From: Bretschneidera sinensis
Lineage: Eukaryota; Streptophyta; Magnoliopsida; Brassicales; Akaniaceae
DNA: 64,000 bases
Assembly: GCA_023935145.1 (NCBI GenBank)
Contig: CM043705.1
Coordinates: 53,547,584 to 53,611,583 of the forward strand
Reading direction: 5' to 3'
How positions within the stretch are numbered: position 1 is the stretch's first letter; the number at the start of each line of letters is the position of its first letter. Below the pieces are notes generated by a model. That model was not told the origin of the DNA and did no database searches. It was given only the letters and a program-made list of their open reading frames with translations. Positions 35,923-47,396 of this stretch are shown here, in pieces. Made by a program: the position numbers and the translations under genes.

Positions 35923-37225
35923 AATAATAATCCGTCATTAAAACAACTGTATCCCTCAATAATAATCCGTCATTAAAACAACTGTATCCCTCAATTGATA
36001 ACCCCTCGGTGTTGATGTTGAATTGTTTTCTTTTAGTATTGTGAGTTGAAGCACGTATATAAATATTAATTAATCTAACTCAAAATGGATAGGAATCACC
36101 CTGACATAATTAATTAAGCACATTTACAATTAGAAGCTTAAAATCAATTATTAGATTAATTTGAAGAATTAGGTACTGGAAAATATTATTCAAATTATCG
36201 ATCAGTTTCTTGTTGGTAACGACACGTAGAGAGCAACATATCTAAATCAAGAAATTAATTAATTTATCTTTGCTCAGGCAATTAGCATTTAACAAAGGGC
36301 TATGCGACATAAAGATGAAATAAAATAAAAAATATTTAAAAGAGTCCAGGCTTGAAATCTTCAAAAAAAAAAAAAAAAAAACAGTATCTTCTAGTGGTAA
36401 AGGTTGGCCGTACAAGCCCTTCATGTCATGTTTATGATTTTTTTTCAACATGGATTAGTTAAGACAATTAAGATATTTTAATTAAAAGGATAAAACTGAT
36501 TAATTCAAAGGGTTGATTTTTCTCTTTGTACAAAGCAAAAAGAGGCCAGACTACCAAATCAATATTGTAAAGATTCAAAAAAAGGAGGTACAGGAAATTA
36601 CTTCTATGCATAAAAGAAATCATTTAAAAAGTTAAAGGGTAGAGTTAGGCATAAAACTCTTTAAAGTTATTAATGAAATTTTCAATTAAACTTTTTTTTT
36701 TTTTGGCAAAATCAGTTGTTTGGATAAGATGTCAAGAACACCTAAAAGAGACACTGTGGATAAAGTACAATCACCCAGAAGATTAGCGGCCCATCGTTTT
36801 TATTCTAAGAAATTCATGTGGTCAAACTGTGGCTGCTTCCACTCAATAAAAGCGAGTTTCAATTTCCATGCAAAACCCAAATCTTTGATAGTGAAATGGA
36901 CATAGCCCTCTACTTCATACGTGTCTGCTTTTCTTTAATTGTTTTTTATTGACTACTTTTCCTTAATTTGAATGTCAATCAACTAGAATAATTATTTTGA
37001 CAAAATCTCTTATCAACGTGTGTATATATAGTGATCAACATCTAATTAGATCGAGACCCCTCATTATGAAATTGCCATTCAATTCTTGTCCTTTCATTTC
37101 TTTTCCTCTTCTTGATTATAGTAAGTGATCAAGATCAATTACCTTATAAGGAAGATCCATAGTATTTTTTCACTCTGTTCTGTTGTTTTAAGATTTTTTT
37201 TTTTGCTATAAAAGAGACTAAAAAG
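35923..37225. other. Spacer and promoter region of PHO1 copy B
   Basis: A 35-bp unit (CTCAATAATAATCCGTCATT and following) occurs twice in tandem at 35927-35996. 36060-36900 has no recognised gene. A TATATATA run at about 37022-37029, some 200 bases before the ATG, is the likeliest TATA box. No P1BS motif was noticed. Confidence 0.4.
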
Positions 37226-40200
37226 ATGAAGTTTGGTAAAGAATTTTCATCGCAAATGGTCCCTGAATGGCAAGAAGCATACATGGATTATAATTATCTT
37301 AAGACTCTTTTGAAAGATATCCAACGTTTAAAGCAAAGAAGCAAGCCACAAGCAAGCACAGCTGCCTTAAGCAGAAAACTAACACTATACAGAGCTTTCA
37401 GTGGCCTAACACTTGGGCACGGCCATCACTACCACCACCATCCTCAAAGTCCGTCAAGTCCTGACATTGAAAACCAAGCCATCTTGGTGAATTCTGTGGA
37501 TCGAGATGGTACTGAGAGCTACGAGACTACTTTCTTAATGGCCGCGGATGAAGGAGGAGAACATGAGATGGTGTATTTTAGAAGGCTTGATGATGAGTTC
37601 AATAAGGTGGACAAGTTTTACAGGTCTAAAGTGAAAGAGGTGATGAAGGAGGCAGAAATGTTGAATAAGCAAATGGATGCTTTGATTGCATTTAGAATTA
37701 AAGTTGAGAACCCAACAGGATGGCAATGGCAAGATAGGTCAGCCGAGATGACTCGTCTTGCCTCGGATGTTGCAACTTCTACAGCTGCATTGGCTGCTTC
37801 TACTCCATCTGGGATTAGATCAAACAGTAAGTTTTTTATTTTTATTGTACCTATATTATATTATATATATTATATATATATATATATATATATTAATTAT
37901 AGAAGCCATACATATTCACTAACCATCATTTCTAATTATGTGGTCAATCGTTTAGTAACAAAACGATATCAAAATAAGTTAAACTGATAAATTATCGTTT
38001 TAATTTTAAAAAAAATTATTATTTGATATTGTAACGAGTAAGATAATGATTTTATTGACTGTTGGTTCGGATGACCAAAATAAATGATCAAAATGGATGC
38101 TAAATCTTTACCTTATGAATATATATGTTTCATATTAGTTGCAAGTCAATATTTTCAGTCTTTACAAAACTAAACACACTGTCCCAGGCAGGAAGTTTCA
38201 CAATTCACATCCAATTCGAGCCAACTAGTGCGGCACTTAGCTAGACTTTTCTGATGAAGAGTTAAGTCAGCATTTCGCCAGACAGTGCTACCCACGAGCA
38301 CCCTCACCAACGCTCACTCGCACACGGCTTAGTGTGGTTGGCTTGCTCAACCCTGTGAGCACTGCTTTGACCTTCACTCCTCGTACCCTTGGCTTGAGCT
38401 TGGGATTTTGGAGGACTCACTCACATTAGAGAGATTAGAGAGAAAGCTCACTAGTGTTGGAAACTCCGTTTTGCTTGTTGTGTACAAATGGAGAGATGGT
38501 ATCCCTACTAATTGTTTGGATTTAGTTTTGTAATCCCATTGATTTGATATGCAGGAAGAGTTGATCACATGGATATAATTGATGAAAAGAAATGGGTAAG
38601 CACTCATGCTCAATCAGATGAATTAGGTGACGACAAAGATGAAAATAAATGCAATATTGCTATCAACAAAGAGATTCAATTAGTTCAGACGCCAAAGAAC
38701 AATACGCTTAGAATACCAGCTCCATTGCATGTACTTGACCACGTGACAATAAATAACACTATTGAGACTCCTCGTTCAACCATTAAAGGTGTTCTCAGAG
38801 TCCCCACGCAAGAAGAGCTGAAGTTCACCAGGGAAAATCTGAAGAAAGTTGAAGAACAACTAAAGCGAGCGTTCATTGAATTCTACCAAAAGCTTCGTCT
38901 TCTAAAGAGTTACAGGTAATCAATCGATGTCTGTTTCTTTATGGGTTGATTGAGTCACTTTCCATATTTTCTGCAAATGGTATTTGATCCTTTTATTTCT
39001 GAATGGAACAGCTTTTTGAATACTCTGTCGTTTTCAAAAATCATGAAGAAATATGACAAGGTATATTTTCTCTGGAAAATCCAGTTTCCTTGCCATTTAT
39101 GTTTCAAGTCAGATTTCGGTTCTTTATATTTTGGTGCCTCATTCTTGCAGATCACTTCAAGGAATGCAACAAAAGCATATATGCAAACGGTTGATAACTC
39201 CTACCTTGGTAGCTCTGATGAGGTGAGTTTTCTCTCTGTGATGCATAATGAGCAAGGAAGGGGACACTAAAACAACCCGATGGCTTTAATCCTTCTGAAG
39301 TAAACATAAAGATATGCTTCTGTTGATTAATCAACGTTAATAAATCTTTCTATGTAAAAGCTACCATTTGCTTATTAAGGGGTTATTACATTTCTATGTC
39401 TTAATCGGATCAGGCTTGTCCTATATATAACAGGTTATCAAGCTAATGGAGAGAGTTGAAGCTACATTCATCAAGCATTTTGCGAACTCAAACCGCAGCA
39501 AAGGCATGAGCATCTTAAGACCAAAAGCAAAGAGAGAAAGACACAGGATAACATTTTCTACAGGTAAGATTTTTTCTATTTTAAAAACCATTTCACTTCA
39601 CATATAGAGGATCAGATAGATGACTTTCTTTATGATAGGATCTCTCTAGTGCTGTTTTCTTTTCCATTGAATATGCTTGCTGCAAATTTTTCAGGTTTCT
39701 TTGCTGGCTGCACAATCTCTCTGATAGTAGCCCTTGTTCTGATTATTCGTACCCGTAATATCATCGGTAAGCCAGGGCATGTCCTGTACATGGAGACCAT
39801 GTTTCCTCTTTACAGGTAAAGATTGATATTCAGCCCCAAAAAAGTTCTTCTTCAGCTTCTTTTCTTGGATTTCTTCTCCAGCACTCCCATAATCCAATTT
39901 TTATTCTAACAAAACCTTGTCCAAGTAGCTTAAAATCAGCTTCAGCTATATAATGCATATGTTTAACATGTTAAGATAAAACTTTGTTGCAGTTTGTTCG
40001 GATTCATTGTCCTACACATGGTCATGTATGCTGTTAATATATATTACTGGAGGCGGTATCGTGTCAATTATTCATTCATATTTGGTTTCAAGCGAGGCAC
40101 AGAGTTGGGTTACAGAGAAGTTCTTATGATGAGTTTTGGTCTTGGAGCAGCAGCACTGGCCTGTGTGCTCTTAAACCTTGATATGGAGATGGACCCCGAA

Positions 40201-42110
40201 ACAAATGATTACAAAGCATTCACTGAACTTCTCCCACTGAACTTGGTTTTAGTAAGTTCAATTATCCAAGTTTTTTTTTTGGCCTCATTTGATTTCCAGA
40301 GAAATATACCGAACTGATTTTTTTCAATTCTCTGCAGCTCGTGATTATCATATTACTCCTCCCAATCAACATCTTATATCGCTCAAGCCGCTTCTTCTTC
40401 CTCAAATGCTTGTTTCACTCTATGGCTGCTCCTCTCTACAAGGTAAAATAAGTGTTCGCATTTTTATTTTTCTCAGTTTTCATTTCTGAGAGAAACAAAA
40501 CTTAAATGGGTATGCCTATTTTCTTTCTATTGTAGGTCACACTCCCAGATTTCTTCTTGGCAGATCAATTGACTAGCCAGGTTGGTGAAATAGCCCATAT
40601 ATGCTTTGTTTCATTTAGACTCAATTACTTCCTTATTTTCTTCGGGGATAATTAGAAGTTTACACCATTGTATCATTGCAGGTGCAAGCAATTAGGAGCT
40701 TGGAGTTCTATATTTGCTACTTTGGTTGGGGAGACTTTAGACAGAGAGAAAATACTTGCAAAACTAACGATGTATACAACACTTTTTACTTCATCGTTGC
40801 TGTGGTTCCTTACTGGTGTCGCCTCTTTCAGGTACACATTAACTGATCTTCTTTCACTGCCAATGTGAGAAGGAAAAAAAGTGAGAGGGTAAAGCAAAAA
40901 ATACATTGATCTTTCCATGTGTTTGGTAAACAAGAGTGGAAGAAAAATAAAAAATGACAAAAAATAGTTTATATACTTTCCACTTTTTAAAAGAAATGTG
41001 ATTTGTACATAGGAAAGAAAAATTCAATTTTTATAGTTTTCTTTTCTCTTATTTTGCTCTCCCACCAATCAAAAGTAAAGTGCATTCCACCATTTTCTCT
41101 TTCCTCTCTTCCTTCTACCAAGCATCTTATTTTTCCATCCTTCCCTCTTCTTTGGTCTCTCTTCCTTTCTCTCACTTACCCTCTATCAATCAAAGCCTAA
41201 ATCTTTCCTACTAAACATAATCTTGAACCAACATGAGTCAAAATGCACATAAACATAATTTCAGTTTGATTGTAAAATGATCTGCAATATCACCATAATT
41301 GCTTTCAAAAACGAATTAGGCCTCATATAAAGCCATTGATACCTAATAATTATTCTCCTTTCTTCACAGTGCCTCCGGCGGCTGTTTGAAGAGCATGATT
41401 CAATGCAAGGGTACAATGGGCTGAAATATTTCTTGACTATTGTAGCTGTATGCTTGAGGACAGCTTACAGTCTTAACAAAGGGGTTGGTTGGAAAGTGAT
41501 GGCTTGGGTGTTTTCAGCAATTGCTGCAATCTTTGGCACTTATTGGGACCTTGTTTTTGACTGGGGGCTTCTACAGCGACATTCTAAGAATCGTTGGTTG
41601 AGAGACAAAATCCTTGTTTCTCATAAAAGTGTATATTACAGTGCCATGGTGAGTAAGACAAAAGCAAACGTGACAATGAGAAAAATGCATTTAACATTCA
41701 ATTCTAATATTTCCTCCTAACATTAATGTCCATTTTTATTTACAGGTCTTGAATGTTTTATTGAGATTTGCATGGTTGCAAACTGTGTTGGATTTCAAGT
41801 TTTCTTTCATGCATAAACAAACCTTGATTGCCATTGTTGCCAGCCTCGAGATAGTTCGTCGTGGCATGTGGAATTTCTTCAGGTAATCAAGATTTCCTCT
41901 TGATGCTGAACTTCCTATGTTTTCCAGTCAAAGCCTAGATTTCTCAACAAGGATTGATTATAAACTTATAATCGAATTTTCACTTTTTAAAGCTTATGTT
42001 GATTTAACAGATTGGAGAATGAGCATTTGAATAATGTTGGCAAATACCGGGCATTCAAGTCAGTGCCGCTGCCTTTCAACTATGATGAAGATGAAGACAA
42101 AGATGACTAG
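37226..42110 (+). CDS. PHO1-family phosphate exporter (SPX-EXS), 13 exons, copy B
   Basis: Exons: 37226-37826, 38555-38915, 39012-39060, 39151-39222, 39434-39563, 39695-39815, 39993-40251, 40338-40442, 40536-40580, 40682-40831, 41370-41648, 41746-41882, 42011-42110. All introns are GT-AG and the sum is 2409 nt, 802 residues, the usual length of plant PHO1 proteins. The N-terminal SPX domain (about residues 1-340) starts [20 protein letters not shown] and ends at the KIMKKYDK helix, the region that binds inositol pyrophosphates in SPX proteins. Membrane segments begin in exon 6 ([19 protein letters not shown]). The EXS domain (about 590-790) contains [42 protein letters not shown] and [23 protein letters not shown]1 moves phosphate out of cells for xylem loading; members differ in tissue role. 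HYHHHPQ in exon 1 recalls the PHO1;H10-type branch, so the exact orthologue is uncertain. Copy A at 16270 is its decayed neighbour. Confidence 0.95.
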
Positions 42111-42864
42111 TTGGTTCTTATACTAATCTACGAGTTAGAATCTTTGAACTAGAGAAAATCATACGGAAATAAATGAAGAAAGAAAGAATACAGCCATATG
42201 TTTTTGACAGCTGAAGGAATGTGAGAAAAATTCTAACTATTTTCAGGCAGACAGTTCATATTGTAAATGGCAGCTGTCTTATTCAATTTCTTAGGGTAAA
42301 CGTTTTGAATATGTTTTTGCACAAGTCTTAGGTTGTGTATTTACTTTAACGCCTGATTAAGACAGTTTCCTGTTTGCATCATTGGCTAGAAAACAGTGTA
42401 TTAGAAACTGTCATAAACATACAATTCAGAACTACTGAATCAGACATGCATTTGCATAATGGTGGAGCACGTATACTTATTGAAAGAATTTTCCAATACT
42501 ACCTTGACCTGTTGACACTGGTAATTCAATAACATACAACATAGCTATATTGTTTCTAAAACTATGAATAATACTTCAGCCGTATCTGCTCATTTTAAGG
42601 TGGAGCAAGTCAATATATACAGCTAACATATCATCTGTTTATATTCTACAGTGTAAAGGGTTCGATCAAATAGAGAAACAGCAAATTGCATTAACAAAAA
42701 TTATAAGGCTAAAAAGAAAAGAGCTCACAGTTAGGATTAGGATGCTTGCCAGTCAGTGAAAGATACGTAGGTCCATAACTATATCAGAGAGGCCGTAAAA
42801 CTGAAGTAATAGTATGTCTACAAAGGATTGAAAGGCAAGAAAAAGAAACTTTAAGTTACATGCA
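42111..42864. other. 3' UTR of PHO1 copy B and spacer
   Basis: No coding sequence recognised. Confidence 0.4.
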
Positions 42865-42990
42865 CTATATGGTCCTCAAAGCCTGAAGGATATCAGCTGT
42901 TACGTCATCAAAGTCCTCAACTCCAAATCTAAACCTAACCAAGGTGTCTCTAATTTAATAGTACTAACTCTCTCTGACTGGCAAAGATCC
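42865..42990 (-). pseudogene. Last-exon fragment of cystathionine gamma-synthase
   Basis: The minus strand reads TLVRFRFGVEDFDDVTADIL then QALRTI and a stop (42865-42867), the C terminus of plant cystathionine gamma-synthase (methionine pathway, plastid, PLP enzyme). Upstream, DLCQSERV follows an acceptor-like CAG, as in the real gene's final exon, but a small frameshift near 42955 separates the two parts. No other exon of the enzyme is visible nearby on either strand, so this is a relic and not a gene end. Confidence 0.75.
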
Positions 42991-43729
42991 CTGTTTCAGA
43001 AAAACAGAAAAACGAAAAGAGGCCAAAGAAAAAGGAAAAGTGAACAATCTTGTCAATGGTTAGAGCTACTCAAAACACACAGCCATAACCGTTGCAGAGT
43101 AAAGGTATCAGTATCACTAACTACAAGTGAAAGAAGGATGAAAACCCAACAAAGATGCAAACTATTAGATGAGACCATGTAAAGAGAAATTTGAGGTAGC
43201 TGTGATCAGGCTACAACACAGAGAGCTCGAACTCGTCTGGTTGCCACTCGCAAGAATCAAACACACGATATTGGGCAACCCAAGAAAATCCACAAAACCT
43301 GTATTTGACCATTCCTTACCCTGGAATCCTAGGACAGCAATAATCACTAGATAATACATTCCATTCCTTCGTGAAAAGCTAACATAATAGACATCATTAT
43401 CATTTTCAGGGATTTTGGTTACCATATCGCATAAATCACTCATCACAGAGCATTGCAGTTTTAGCAGATAACTACAGTATCATTAATTCAAAAACACATG
43501 TCATATCACTAAATAATGACTGTTTTTCAAATGATAATCATCATCCACTTATTCGCAAGGAAACATTAGTTAGTGGTAAGAGAAGCTAATCACTTCCATT
43601 CCTCGTGATCTCATAATTCCCTTCACTCTTGGTTTGAATATCACCGTCCATTACAGCAATTCCCGCAAAATTAGCACCAGAAAACAACAATTATATTCAA
43701 AAGCAAAAATCGAGAAAAACCTAATCGGT
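42991..43729. other. 3' flank of the GCK-domain gene
   Basis: Probably 3' UTR near 43729 and spacer beyond. A 93-codon minus-strand frame at 43165-43446 has no recognised family. Confidence 0.4.
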
Positions 43730-44260
43730 TCATTGATTACTTGAACCCGCCTTCTCCTCCGCATTCTTGGACTCATCTTTCGGCTCCGATTCCTTTGAAC
43801 CCGCATTTCCCTCCGTCCCCTTTTCTCTTTCCAATTCCTTGGTGGCCTCCTCCTCGGCCACCTTCTCCGCTCGCAGAATTGGCTCGTAGTAATCGGGGTG
43901 AGCCTCCATACACTTCTTCAGAGCCCCAGTGACCTCAAAGCACTTCTCCACAATGTCCTCCTTGTTCTTCTCAGCTTCTTCAATACAATTCTCCCAAGCT
44001 ATGAAGCTGTCTCTGCACCCACCTCCCTTCATGAACAAGCAAAACCCACACTCTCCTTCCTCTTCCTCTCCTTCGTTTTCTTCTCCATGTTCAGTCTCTT
44101 CCTTTGATTGCTGTGGATCTTGCTCTACGGTTATGGCGTCTTTTAAACTTTGGGGGTCAATCGAGGAATCAGGAGCTTGTGCTGATTGTTGGTTATCTAG
44201 GGATTTGGTGTCAGGGGATTCGTAGTTTGAGTCTAGGACTTTAGGATCTGGAGAAGACAT
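43730..44260 (-). CDS. GCK-domain protein, 176 residues, single exon
   Basis: The ATG is at 44258-44260 and the TGA at 43730-43732. Residues 1-65 are polar and acidic, ending in an EENEGEEEEGE run. The GCK domain follows: GECGFCLFMKGGGCRDSFIA, WENCIEEAEK, VEKCFEVTGALKKCMEAHPD then YYEPIL. It has six Cys in CxxC, GC and paired C-x9/x10-C-like spacing, resembling the twin-Cys helices of small mitochondrial intermembrane-space proteins. The C-terminal third is a charged Glu/Lys-rich tail (EKVAEEEATKELEREK). The molecular function of plant GCK proteins is poorly known; none is asserted. No lesion. It is convergent with PHO1 copy B. Confidence 0.9.
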   Translation of the reverse strand: MSSPDPKVLDSNYESPDTKSLDNQQSAQAPDSSIDPQSLKDAITVEQDPQQSKEETEHGEENEGEEEEGECGFCLFMKGGGCRDSFIAWENCIEEAEKNKEDIVEKCFEVTGALKKCMEAHPDYYEPILRAEKVAEEEATKELEREKGTEGNAGSKESEPKDESKNAEEKAGSSNQ

Positions 44261-44467
44261 GGTGCTATGGTTTGTTGAGATCGGTGACGAGTCGGGACCG
44301 GAGGGAGTTGGAAAGTAATGCGGCGAGTTAGGCTCGTGAGAATCGCTAGGATTTATTGTTGTGATGGCTGCCTAAACCCCTAAACCCCTTGAAAATTCTT
44401 CTAGCTCTGTTAAAATTAGTAATTATTTATTCCAATTCAGTTTATATTTTGTTAACAATTTATAAAG

Positions 44468-44598
44468 AGCGCCTGCAGCAGCGCGTCCGGTTGGTTAAAG
44501 CGTTAACAATGCCCATTCTTGTGGGGTTTATGATAGCTGTTCGATGGACGAACCTGAGATCAATTCCCATACACCCTTGAAAATTATTCCGTTATTAT
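44468..44598 (+). mobile_element. SINE-like tRNA-derived sequence
   Basis: GTCCGGTTGGTTAAAGCG resembles the D-arm/A-box part of a tRNA and GATCAATTCCC, about 55 nt on, resembles a B box. TTATAAA flanks the segment on both sides. The cloverleaf does not fold as a functional tRNA and there is no A tail. Confidence 0.4.
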
Positions 44599-44753
44599 GT
44601 TATAAAAGAATATAAATTAAATTATATAAATTTTTTTTTATGATTTGATTCAGTTTTATGATAATTATGAGGTTTATTTTTATTCATATTAAGCCTTGTC
44701 ATTTGATTTTATTTCATAACAAATAATGAGGTTTATTTTGATTCATAGTTGAG

Positions 44754-44935
44754 TGACACTGTTTGCATCAAAGTTAACGGTATTAACTTTGTCTTCAATC
44801 TCAGAGTTTTCTATATAATTTTAATTTTTTTTAATTTCAGTAGATGACACTGTTTACATCAAAGTTAACGGTGTTAATTTTGTCTTCAATCTCGGAGTTT
44901 TTTTATATAATTTTAATTTTTTTTAATTTTAGTAA
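44754..44935. repeat. 91-bp tandem duplication
   Basis: Two units starting TGACACTGTTT at 44754 and 44845, each containing CATCAAAGTTAACGGT and TTTGTCTTCAATCTC. A shorter duplicated motif (ATGAGGTTTATTTT) lies just upstream at about 44667 and 44727. Confidence 0.7.
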
Positions 44936-45882
44936 AAGAATTTAAAAAAAATAGTGTTTGGATTGTAAGAAAGTGAGAGAAAATTCTTATATCCAACATT
45001 ATAACAGTTTATTAAGAAATTGAACAAAACCACAGCGTTTTCTATGTAAATATACGAAATGTATTAGAGAATTTTTTTTCTTATTAATGTGAAAATATGG
45101 AAAAGCATCATATTTAATACTTATAAGTATAAACAGGGTATCAAAAAGATATGTTAGACTTTAAAATCAAACTTTGATGTTGTGCAAAATAATTTAGTCA
45201 ACTTTGATTTTTTATATGTAAAAATCAACTTTGATGTAACGTTGATCAAGTAAACATGAATAAAAAAAAATTTAGAAGAAATAGGCTTCTAACACTAGGA
45301 AAATTGTTGGGGGAAAATAGGACTTTTCAATTGAGAGAGCAAAAGATAAGCCAAGCTATCATTTCTGAAAACTGACATATTATTATTAAAATTTGATTTA
45401 TGTCAATTCTCCGAAATCATAATCTCATATTTAGTCTTTAATTTTATTAGATTGTTTTCATGAGATCATGAGATTAAAATAATTCCTTGAAGTAATGGTG
45501 CGTGTGACGTGAGAGGGGTATTTTGGCTGAGCCCATCCGTTGTCATTCTTATGCGAGTAAAGTCTATTACATACACGGAATGCATGGTTGTGATCCTAAT
45601 TGAATCTAGCTTTTATGTTTGGATAAATTATCATTTTGATTGGCGTAATTTGATTTTGATCATAAAACTGTCAATTATTTTAATCTGAATCCTAAAATTA
45701 TTATTAATTCTCTAATCAAATCCTTACATCTAATTTCTTTGTTTAAGAATAGCGAAAATGTCTCACAACCTAGAACAGTTGTCAACGTCCATTCCTTGAC
45801 TTCATCCAAACAATCTAATGTTTTGAACAAAATATGATATATATTCTATAGATGGTAGGTCATAATCGTTAATTTTAGATAA
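44936..45882. other. AT-rich spacer, no feature recognised
   Basis: No coding or repeat signal apart from AT runs; precedes the LINE-derived frame. Confidence 0.35.
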
Positions 45883-45938
45883 AGAAAGGGCATGTACATC
45901 AGAGGTGGCTTGATCCGTGATAATTTAGGTTCAGTAAT

Positions 45939-46541
45939 TGTTAGAAAAAATAATTTAAAATGATATTAAAGACTTGATTGAAAATTCAAAAGGTATTAGT
46001 TTAAATCTAAATGTTGTGATTTAAATAGAAATGCGTGATTTAAATTTAAATGTTGTAATTTAAACAAAAAAGGTGTCAGATTTTTTAACTATTCTTTAAA
46101 TAGACATGATCTGGTCCGTTAAAAACTAGCAGACGTGATTGTAAGACTCTCATTAAATCTGAAAAAAATCATATCTTTCCAACTTAAAAACACAACTTTT
46201 TAGAACCATTTAAAGAGGTGCTTCTACACCTATAAATATCTCTCACTCCTCACTTCATAATACAATTCATTTTTCATTATTTCTCGTCTCTTTTTCTCTC
46301 AAAAAATCTTTCATAATATTTCATTATTTCAAAGCAGAATTAAATCGGAAGTTCTTCAAATTTTGCTGTTTGCAAACTTCAAGTTTGAGATTTGGTTGTA
46401 TCCTAGAGGACTATTCATCTGTAACATATAGCAAACTTGTTTATACAAGTGGGGACAAATAAAACCTTAAAGACAGTGATTAATTCACACCTCTAAGTTT
46501 TGATTCTCATATTCTATTCCAGTTTAAAAAAATCTACAACA
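45939..46541 (+). repeat. 5' LTR of Copia-1
   Basis: 603 bp, TG...CA; TATAAATA at 46231-46238 fits an LTR promoter. Confidence 0.88.
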
Positions 46542-46570
46542 ATTTTAAGGCTTTATTTCTGTCAAACAAA

Positions 46571-47210
46571 ATGGAGACAAAATCATTCAAGATGATGAAT
46601 CAAAACTTCATCAAGCTAGATAGATTCGATGGAAATAATTTCAGCCAGTGGCAAGACAAGATAATGTTCTTGCTTACTGCGTTGAAAAGTTCCTATATAT
46701 TGGATCTGAATCTGCAGCCCATTCACAAACATCAAATCGGCTCGTGATATTTGGAATGCTCTTGAGTACAAAGACAAAGCGGAAGAAGAAGGTACGAATA
46801 AGTATTTAGCTTCCAAATACTTTGATTCTAAAATATTTGATAATAAGCCTATCTTAGAATAAGTGCACGAATTACAAGTTATTGTCAAGAAACTCCGAGC
46901 TTTAAAAATTGTTTTGCCTGAATCATTCCAAGTGTGGGCTATTATAGCTAAACTTTCCACTTCTTGGAAGGATTATGGAAAAAGATTGTTGCACAAATAT
47001 GAGGACTACACTTTAAAACAAATTTTTTTAAAAAAATCTTTGTATTGAAGAAGAGTCATATTTACATGGAAAAAGTAGTAATGTTCAAAGTAGTCCTAAA
47101 TTGCATCATGTGGAGGCAAGCAAAGCTAAAAAGCATGCTTTACAAGTGAAAGCTGGAGGAAAATTTAAGAAGACTACAGGAAAGAATAAAGGGAAAGATA
47201 ATTTGCATTT
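46571..47210 (+). pseudogene. Copia-1 gag (UBN2-type), degraded
   Basis: ATG at 46571; LDRFDGNNFSQWQDKIMFLL matches the start of Copia gag, followed in shifted frames by ARDIWNALEYKDKAEEEGT, KYFDSKIFDNKPIL, VHELQVIVKKLRALK and SWKDYGKRLLHKYED. A frameshift near 46735 and stops at about 46860 and 47046 break it. The lysine-rich tail (KFKKTTGKNKGK) ends before any zinc knuckle. Confidence 0.8.
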
Positions 47211-47396
47211 GTATATAGTGGTATGCAAATTTAATTATTTTGAAAATGAAAGTGGATGTGGAATATATTTAAGGATGACAATAACATGTCAATTCGTTCG
47301 GTTTGATTTGTTAAAGCTGTGAGGCCATTTGACCTACATGCATTTAAATTTAAAATTTAATTTTATTTGGTTGATTAAATTATTTAGTGACATTAT

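Noticed and set aside
37206..37211. TATAAA just before PHO1 B
   Set aside because: It is only about 15 bases from the ATG, too close to serve as its TATA box.
43741..44225. Plus-strand proline/serine-rich frames opposite the GCK gene
   Set aside because: They are complements of the Glu/Lys-rich coding sequence on the minus strand.
44472..44580. A functional tRNA gene
   Set aside because: The A- and B-box similarity is present but the arms do not pair as a cloverleaf.
47101..47322. Independent small basic gene
   Set aside because: It is the lysine-rich tail of the decayed Copia-1 gag.
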